This document shows positions 56,681 to 64,000 of a stretch of 64,000 nucleotides of DNA, in pieces. Source of the DNA: Lotus japonicus (lineage: Eukaryota; Streptophyta; Magnoliopsida; Fabales; Fabaceae); NCBI RefSeq assembly GCF_012489685.1, contig NC_080043.1:39323127-39387126 (forward strand), written 5' to 3'. The notes under the pieces are model-generated. The model was not told the origin of the DNA, did no database searches, and was given only the letters and a program-made list of their open reading frames with translations. Both the position numbers and the translations under genes were made by a program. How positions within the stretch are numbered: the first letter of the stretch is position 1; every line of letters starts with the position of its first letter.

Positions 56681-59600
56681 ATGCTTCTCTTAATTCCCTT
56701 ATTCCTTTTCTTTCTCTCTCCTCCCTCACTCACTCTCTCTCTAAACCAAGATGCCCTCTTCCTCCTCCGCGCCAAGCACCAACTCTCCGACCCCGACAAC
56801 TCCCTCGCCACCTGGAACACCACCGACAACAACCACACCCCCTGCTTATGGCGCGGCATCACCTGCGACCCCCTCACCGCCGCCGTCACCGCCGTGAACC
56901 TCTCCTCCACTAGCATCTCCGGCCCATTCCCCGCCGTCCTCTGCCGCCTCCCCTCCCTCTCCTCCCTCGACCTCTCCTTCAACCTCATCACCTCCACCCT
57001 CCCCTCCGCCGCCGTCTCCTCCTGCCGCAGCCTCATCCACCTCGACCTCTCCCAGAACGCACTCGTCGGCATCATCCCCGACTCCCTCTCCCTCCTCCCC
57101 TCCCTCCGCCACCTCGACCTCTCCTCCAACAACCTCACCGGCGAAATTCCGGCGAGCCTCGGCCAGCTCCGGCACCTCGAATCCCTCAACCTCGTCTACA
57201 ACTTCCTCTACGGCACAATCCCGAGCTCCCTCGGGAAAATCTCAACACTAAAGGAGCTTCAACTAGCTTACAACCCGTTCACCCCGAGTCCGATACCGAG
57301 TGAACTCGGCAACCTGACTCACCTCCAGGACCTGTGGCTCGCGCAGTGCAACCTCGTGGGCTCCATTCCGAGTTCACTCGGCAACCTCACTCACCTCGCG
57401 AACCTTGACCTCTCGCAGAACAGCCTCACCGGGTCTATACCGGAATCGTTCGCGGGTCTCGCCGGCGTGACTCAGATTGAGCTTTTCGACAACTCGCTCT
57501 CCGGCGAGCTCCCAGCTGGAATCTTCTACAACCTGACCCGTCTGGAACGGTTCGACGCGTCGATGAACGAGTTGAGTGGAACGATTCCACCCGGGCTGTG
57601 CGAGTTGCAACTCGGGTCGCTCAACCTGTACCAGAACCAACTCGAAGGGCCATTGCCGGAGAGCATAGCGCGTTCTCGGAACCTCTACGAGTTGAAATTG
57701 TTCAGCAACAAGCTCGTTGGGCCGTTACCGAGTGATCTCGGGAGTAACTCGCCGTTGCAGCATATAGATGTCTCGTACAACCAATTCTCCGGCGAGATTC
57801 CGGCGAACCTGTGCCGGCAGGGGCAGTTCGAGGAGCTCATTTTGCTGTACAATTCATTTTCCGGGAAAATCCCTGAGATTCTCGGGAATTGCAAGAGTTT
57901 AACGAGGGTTCGGTTAAGGAACAACAACCTCTCTGGTGTGGTTCCTAATGCTTTCTGGGGTTTGCCCCGTTTGTATTTGCTTGAGCTTCTTGAAAATTCT
58001 CTTTCTGGGAAAATTTCTAATGCGATTTCTGGTGCTGGTAACCTTTCAATTTTGTTACTTTCCAGTAACAAGTTTTCTGGGTCGATTCCTGATGAAATTG
58101 GGTTATTGAATGGTCTTTCGAAATTTCTTGCCAGCAATAACAATCTTTCGGGTCGAATTCCGGATAGTATGTTTAGTTTGAACCAGCTGGGTAGTCTTGA
58201 TCTTAGTTATAATCAACTCTCTGGTGAACTTTTGGGTGGAATTGGTCACTTGACTAAGCTAAGTGACCTTAGTTTAGCAAATAATAGGTTTGATGGACAC
58301 ATTCCAAGTGAATTGGGAAGTTTGTCTATGCTTAATCATCTTGATCTTTCTAGCAACTATTTTTCTGGTGAAATTCCAACACAATTGCAAAATTTGAAGC
58401 TCTACAATTTGAATTTGACAAACAACAAGCTTTCTGGGAAGATTCCTCCCCTTTTTGCCAATGACAAGTATAGGTTGAGTTTTGTGGGAAACCCTGGCCT
58501 CTGTGGCCATCTCTCGGGGCTTTGTTCAAGCTCCGGCGAGAGGAAGAACAAGAGGTGTGGGTGGATTTTCCGTGCCATATTTGTGCTTGCTGGAGTTGTT
58601 TTAATCTTTGGGGTGGCCTGGTTTTACTTGAAATACAGGAAAGCCAAGAAGTTGAAAAGGGGTTTCAACATTTCAAAATGGAGGTCGTTTCATAAGCTGG
58701 ATTTTAGTGAGTTTGAGGTTGTGAAATTGCTGAGTGAAGACAATGTAATAGGAAGCGGAGCGTCTGGGAAGGTCTACAAGGTGGTGCTCAGCAATGGTGA
58801 GGTGGTGGCGGTGAAGAAATTGCGTGGAGCATCTATGAAAGTGAAGGAGAATGGTTGTTCCGGAAAAGATGAATTTGATGCTGAAGTTGAAACACTGGGA
58901 AAGATTAGGCACAAGAATATTGTGAGGTTGTGGTGTTGCTACAACAATGGTGAGATCAAGCTTCTGGTTTATGAATACATGCCAAATGGGAGCTTGGCTG
59001 ATATGTTGAAGAATAGCAAGAAAAACTTGGGTTGGCCAACTAGGTATAAAATTGCTGTTGATGCTGCTGAGGGGCTATCTTATTTGCATCATGATTGTGT
59101 CCCACCCATTGTTCACAGGGATGTGAAATCTAGCAATATTTTGGTTGATCGAGAGTTTGTGGCAAAAGTTTCTGATTTTGGAGTTGCCAAAATTGTTACA
59201 GGAGTTAGCCAAGGGGGAGAGTCCATGTCTGTGATTGCTGGATCTTGTGGCTACATTGCACCAGGTTTGTGAAATCAAGTTTAGAATTAGCTTAATTATC
59301 TTAATATTGCAATTTTAATCTGCCTTTTGTGTCATTGTCATTTAGTGTGTGTTTGGTTTCTAACTGGGAACCTCAAAATCAATTCTGATAAAGTAAAATC
59401 AATTTTGGATGACAGTCTAGATGCTCAGGTGTTATTTTTCAGAATTGATTTCAGTCTCAATCAATTATGCTAGAAGCTAGAGAGAAAAGCTTCCGCGTTG
59501 AACATAGTCAATTATGAGATTTTACCATTGGATTTAACATTACCCTATAATAACTATTTTTTTCATAAATATGTCATAACATAAATCAGTTCACTCGGAA

Positions 59601-60270
59601 TCAGAATTCACTTTAACTATAATCAACTTTCATTCAAAATCAATTGTGAAGACGCTTAAGTATGGCACACAAAAGCTACTGGTAGAAGCTTTTCAAGATA
59701 ACTTATTTTGGCTTTAGCATTAATTGATGAAGGATTTCTAAACATACTAATTTCTTTATTTTGTTAGATTCATTCTATATTTAAACACCAACCTACATAG
59801 CAGGTTAGGTAAATTTATGAGCTGTTTTGAACTGTGCATTTGTTGATATCTTTGCTTCATTAGACTACATGGTGATATTTCAATTATGTATATTACTATG
59901 TATAGATAGAACGAAATTGACTATTGAATAACTTTTGTGTTGTTTTGCAGAATACGCTTATACACTAAGGGTGAGTGAAAAGAGTGATATTTATAGCTTT
60001 GGCGTGGTCATTTTGGAGTTGGTAACAGGTAAACCTCCTATTGATGCAGAGTATGGGGAAAATGATTTGGTAAAATGGGTTTGCTCCACTTTGGAACAGA
60101 AAGGTTTGAATCATGTGATAGATCCTACTCTTGACTCTAAATACAAGGAAGAAATCAGCAAGGTACTTAGAGTGGGGATTGAATGCACCAGCTATCTTCC
60201 CATATCTCGCCCTTCAATGAGGTGTGTGGTGAAAATGCTTCAGGAGGTAAAAACAGTTCCTAAAGGCTAA
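56681..60270 (+). CDS. HSL1: LRR receptor-like kinase, HAESA-LIKE1 (HSL1) type
   Basis: Two exons (56681-59264, 59951-60270) give about 967 residues. Order: signal peptide (MLLLIPLFLFFLSPPSLTLS), LRR N-cap (LNQDALFLLRAKHQL...CLWRGITC), about 20 LRRs, a C-capping GNPGLCG region, a transmembrane span (about residues 629-650) and an RD-type Ser/Thr kinase. Kinase motifs: GSGASGKVYKV (about 691), VAVKKL, HRDVKSSN (812), DFG (832) and APE (860-862, split by the intron). Family members sense secreted IDA/CLE-type peptides with SERK co-receptors at the plasma membrane. HSL1 assignment rests on GSGASGKVYK, KIRHKNIVRLWCC and EYAYTLRVSEKSDIYSFGV. The C-terminus stops at TVPKG, shorter than the Arabidopsis tail as I recall it. 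A longer upstream frame from 56426 lacks a signal peptide at its start; the ATG at 56681 is chosen because it yields one. Confidence 0.92.
59265..59950 (+). other. Intron of the receptor kinase gene, probably containing a MITE
   Basis: It starts GTTTGTG after CACCAG and ends TTTTGCAG before AATACGC. It is a phase-1 junction within the APE Glu codon (G|AA), a position typical for this kinase family. The interior (about 59345-59670) has repeated AATCAATTTTGG/AATCAATTGTG motifs in inverted arrangement and resembles a legume-type MITE. Its borders are not certain. Confidence 0.85.
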
Positions 60271-60499
60271 AACCAAAAGTGTTAAGGATGGATTAGCTTC
60301 CTATTACCATGAAGGGGTGTCTTACAATCAGTGAAATGCAATGTATGAAAAATGAACAGTTTTGATTTTCTTTCTATGCTGCATTATTAGTAGTCAATTT
60401 GCATGTCAAAAAGGTGAGATTTGGAAAAGCACGTTAAACAGCCCACTATAGATAGATCACAGATGATAAGTAGACATACATTTTCAGGCCGACATCTAT

Positions 60500-61450
60500 T
60501 AGTCATACGCCTTTGTTGCGGTTTTTTAACCCATAAAACACTTTGTGGCGGTTAGAATTTATGAGTGCATAATTTTCATAGAGCCCTCCTTCAAACTTCT
60601 TTTTCCAGTATAATAATTGAGAACCCTTCCTATCGTGATTCCTCTGCCCAAAATTTGTATCATGCTCGACCTTTTGATGAACTAGCTCGACCAAGGTATC
60701 TTCCATGTTCACATACTTTTCTTCTCTTTTGTTCTAAATTCCTCAACATCAAATGGAGGTCACTTTTCCAAGGATGTGTGGAACGAAGTGCCCATCCTTA
60801 TTTCCTCACAAAGTAAGTAGAGCTCACTTTTGGGCCCTAATTAGTAACTAGAGTAGCTTCCTTGTAAAATTTGGTCATGAAATCATGTAATGGCTCATGC
60901 TTCCCTTGCTTAATCTTTCCCAACATGTATGAAGTCTTTTGAAACCCCTTACTAGTAATAAATTGGTGGATGAATTGTGCATAAAGCTCATACAATCCTC
61001 TAATAGAAAGAGGTGGAAGAGATTGTAACCATCACACCACTCCTTTTCTCAAAGTTAAAGGGAAAGTTTTACATACCAAAGCATCCTTGGATCCAAGGAT
61101 TGACTTAGGGATGTAAGAAAATCGTCCAAATATTTTGTAACATTTGTTTCCCTAATGTATGGCTATTTGGCTTTTTGAAGGCCTTAGAAATGTCTATTGA
61201 CATGATTTCTACGGAGAAATGATTTTGTATCTTGGTCAGAATTCTAGTTGTTTGACTATAGACTCCTTCATAACGAGTCATAGTTTATGTATCTGTCTTT
61301 TATGATCTTTTACTCGCTCATGGTGAACAAATTTCTCAGCGTAGCGACGGACGACCTTAGAATCTTCCTCCCTATGCATGTATGAAGCATGTACAATTTT
61401 TTCTAGCCTCTTAATGTGGCGCTCCAATCGCTTGACAAAATCATGAAGAA
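60500..61450 (-). pseudogene. Gypsy gag relic (Athila/Tat-like)
   Basis: The minus strand reads DALVCKTFPLTLRKGVV-stop-WLQSLPPLSIRGLYELYAQF, then KGFQKTSYMLGKIKQGKHEP and further KYVNMEDTLVELVHQK. This is the retrotransposon gag (capsid) pattern of Athila/Tat-type gypsy elements, with at least two in-frame stops; TGA replaces Trp in one. No pol was recognised in the window. The TRIM at 61584 lies on its upstream side. Confidence 0.75.
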
Positions 61451-61583
61451 CTGTGATGTGATTCCCAACTTCCTCTTCTTGGTGAGAAGGGCCTTTTATA
61501 GGTTATGACTGTTGCATTCTAAGAACTTTTTGTTGTTTTGAAATTGAATCTCCATGAGAATGTTAGCTGCGATGTGTATCTAT

Positions 61584-61960
61584 TGTTAGAAGTCCCACAT
61601 TGCCTAGAGATAAGGCCAATCAAGTGTTTATAAGGGTTGTGCAAACCTCAACTCTTGAGCTAGCTTTTGTGGTTGAGTATAGGCCTCCAAATTTCTAATA
61701 TGGTATCAGAGCCTATCCTAGATCCATTTGTTGTGTGGAGACCTCCCATATTTGGGCCACCCGTTGTTGTTCCCACGTTCCAGTCTGTTCAATCATGGAC
61801 GTGAGGGGGTGTGTTAGAAGTCCCACATTGCCTAGAGATAAGGCCAATCAAGTGTTTATAAGGGTTGTGCAAACCTCAACTCTTGAGCTAGAAGGGTTGT
61901 GCAAACCTCAACTCTTGAGCTAGCTTTTGTGGTTGAGTATAGGCCCCCTAATTTCTAATA
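61584..61960 (+). mobile_element. TRIM retrotransposon, complete
   Basis: LTR1 61584-61700 (117 bp) starts TGTTAGAAGTCCCACATTGC and ends TCTAATA. It is followed by the primer site TGGTATCAGAGCC (61701-61713), about 85 bp of non-coding internal sequence, the polypurine tract GTGAGGGGGTG (about 61801-61811) and LTR2 61812-61960 (149 bp). The 5-bp duplication TCTAT is at 61579-61583 and 61961-61965. LTR2 is longer because of a 32-bp tandem duplication starting AGAAGGGTTGTGCAAACC. TRIMs are small non-autonomous elements that depend on other elements' proteins. Confidence 0.93.
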
Positions 61961-61965
61961 TCTAT

Positions 61966-64000
61966 CATGTTAGTGGAATTGATCTACACTTTTACCCACA
62001 GACAAGCTAATTACATTGTTCATCCAAAATTTGAAAGTGGTGTGGTTCTGATCCAATGCAGTCGTGCAAGGTGATGACTGATGATCCTATGGCTTAAAGC
62101 ATGGTGGAACAGTGAGAATCCACAACAGTGTAGGCACCTGCAAAAGGCACTCTGACGCTCAAGTCAACTCAAGATAAAAAAATTAAAGAAACTTTAAATC
62201 TAGAAGAGCAATATGAGAAAATAAAATGAGTAATGCTTAATGTAATCAACTAGTATTTATAGCATCATAGTACGTATTGATCAATAGTTGAGGTGTATTA
62301 CCGTTTATCAGATGAGTTTAACCACAACCTAATAACTTAGCATTTTGTAAGCCAATTTGTTAGAAATGTGGAGGTCTTGCATTTAGTCGTCCTTGTTGAC
62401 TAATTTAACAGTCACTTAATCGTATAGTCACTTGGGCTAAGTAGCTGAAGTGATCGTTTGGGCCGACTATACTAGAAACACCTAATTTCAGCTTGATACA
62501 CAAATGCAAACAAGACAACAGAGCCCAACAACTGCAAGCACATAAACAATCGTAGGGACAGTACTTTCAATCTCAGCAAAACTCATTAAAATTTACTAAA
62601 TCTGTCTTGTCCGTTTGTAGACAAATCAATTGTTTAGAATCATGAACATGATAAGTAAGAGATCTTAGTGAAAGTAAAAAAATGTTGAAACTTATAGGGG
62701 ACTACTTTCCAGTATGTTAGTATCTCTTGACAGACTATCACGTTTCCTTTTGCCATTTGGCAATAGATAGTGTGCCTACAACCATTGTTGACAATGAGGG
62801 ACGTTATATATAAAGACTATCGAAGTCACCTTAAGACATGAGAGAGATAGAGATACATAAGGGGTTTCTTGGTATGCATGAGAAGTCTACGTGAAGGAAT
62901 GGAGTTATGGTTGGCTCAAAAATTTACTTCACCACCTCAAAACTTTCTTGTATTTATAATTTTAGCTTTATCCACACTCCAGGGTGACATTGGACCTAAA
63001 TTCTTACTCGTTGTGCTTATTCATTAGGTTGCCCCAACCCCACTCAACTTTCTATTCATATTTTAATTAAACCTGTTTTGTTTAAAAATACATTTGATAG
63101 ACTAAGTATAGTAAATAGCCAGAGTCCTTAAGCAATAATTAGTTGAGAGTTTAATCACTAGATGGTATGTATTAAGAATGATTTGTTCGGAGAGATCTAT
63201 TAACTTAATATGATCTCCGAGTTTCAAGAAAATTAGTCTTATTTGTGCCGACTGAGATGATACACACCAAAATTCATTAGATAGAGGTACCTTTAGTAAG
63301 AGTAAAAGGGGCAAAAAAAAAAACATGTCCAAAAACAATAAAGAACAAAAACCTACATTTATTCTTCCACAAGTTTTCATGCAAGTATTTATACAAAGCA
63401 GAACTAAACTTGAGATCAAAGCAAGCTCAATTTTTTATTATTCTCATCTCCCTGGACAACCAACCCTATGATCTCTCATTGTTTAATCTCATTCTCTATT
63501 TAGATATTTTTTTAGTTATCTCTCTTCTTTCTCGTTATGTACAAGCAGAGGTTGGGGAAGTACTCCAAGTATTCGCTCATGCAAAAGAGAGAGCACCAAA
63601 AAAGTGAATCGGGGGAATGTAATTCCTTCCCACACCTCAACAAGTAGTAGCATGAGGGGAGCAATCTTTAGAAGAGACAAGATTTCCTTTTACAACTTTT
63701 ATTAATTATTACTACTTTAAATCACTCTCTTAGCTCAACCTCTCTTACTTTGTCCCATCTTGGTCCATCTCTTCTAGTTTATGTTCCAAGTGTTTTTATA
63801 GCAACACCAGGAGAAACAAGGAAAAGAAGGTTTCCATAAATGGAATGAGTGAGAGGAAGAGAAGAGGAAAACAAGGAAATGACTCAGTGTAGCGACGACC
63901 CTGAAATCAATAATAACATCATAATACAGGAGGGACGTAAGGATAGCTTAATCAGAACTTGCCCCACATGTGGTCATCATATCAAATGCCAAGATCAGGT
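61966..64000. other. Degenerate repeat-derived and intergenic sequence
   Basis: 61966-62230 reads on the minus strand like the leader of a Tat-type gypsy element (AACCACACCACTTTCAAATTTTG, CAGGTGCCTACACTGTTGTGG) and probably belongs with the gag relic. Beyond that, up to the window end, I see no gene; short open frames (63102-63419 minus, 63410-63607 plus) have no supporting evidence. Confidence 0.45.

Noticed and set aside
56846..57175. Glu/Gly-rich minus-strand frame opposite the kinase gene
   Set aside because: It mirrors the GC-rich LRR codons; the plus-strand LRR pattern is unmistakable.
1..64000. CRISPR arrays, bacterial operons or phage modules
   Set aside because: No spaced direct-repeat array or bacterial gene was seen; introns, plant families and plant transposons point to nuclear plant DNA.

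Overview
The window looks like nuclear DNA of a flowering plant, most likely a dicot and probably a legume. That is an inference from the transposon mix (long-LTR chromovirus, SIRE/Maximus-type copia, L1-type LINE, Cassandra-like and TRIM elements, Stowaway/MULE/hAT MITEs) and from plant gene families with a plant-type intron. I found only two convincing host genes: a DUF679/DMP membrane protein (28063-28674, minus, intronless) and an HSL1-type leucine-rich-repeat receptor kinase (56681-60270, plus, one intron). Nearly everything else is transposon-derived.

Layout. 1-15395 is a minus-strand Ty3/gypsy chromovirus with ~3.9-kb LTRs; its 3' LTR is cut by the window edge, and a 4.05-kb solo LTR of a related family sits inside its gag. 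15396-20780 is an older, degenerate minus-strand gypsy element. 20850-26537 is a dead plus-strand LINE. 26538-30039 is an AT-rich island with the DMP gene and a foldback MITE. 30040-32008 is a decayed plus-strand copia element carrying an inserted piece of mitochondrial rps4. 32426-47110 is a young minus-strand SIRE/Maximus copia element with an uninterrupted pol, an env-like region, a plus-strand antisense mini-gene and a third gypsy solo LTR. 47111-49310 holds a second partial SIRE copy, a plus-strand copia LTR end and a Cassandra-like LTR with 5S-rRNA-like sequence. 49995-56367 is a train of DNA transposons: a MULE nested in a Stowaway-like element, a second Stowaway-like element with a nested MITE, another MULE and a hAT-like MITE about 310 bp upstream of the kinase start codon. 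Beyond the kinase lie a degenerate gypsy gag (minus) and a complete 377-bp TRIM.

Most interesting structures. (1) Related long gypsy LTRs carry, at the same relative position, a sense-strand reading frame for a protein with a conserved N-terminal domain and an acidic tail; a third LTR keeps only a short acidic version. (2) The SIRE element contains a compact antisense unit (TATA box, 130-aa coiled-coil ORF, AATAAA) between its env-like ORF and 3' LTR. (3) A mitochondrial rps4 fragment lies in a copia RT, flanked by a 6-bp repeat. (4) Several nested insertions have exact target-site duplications, so part of the order of events can be read directly. Identity values are by-eye counts, and family names come from recognition of motifs, not from searches.
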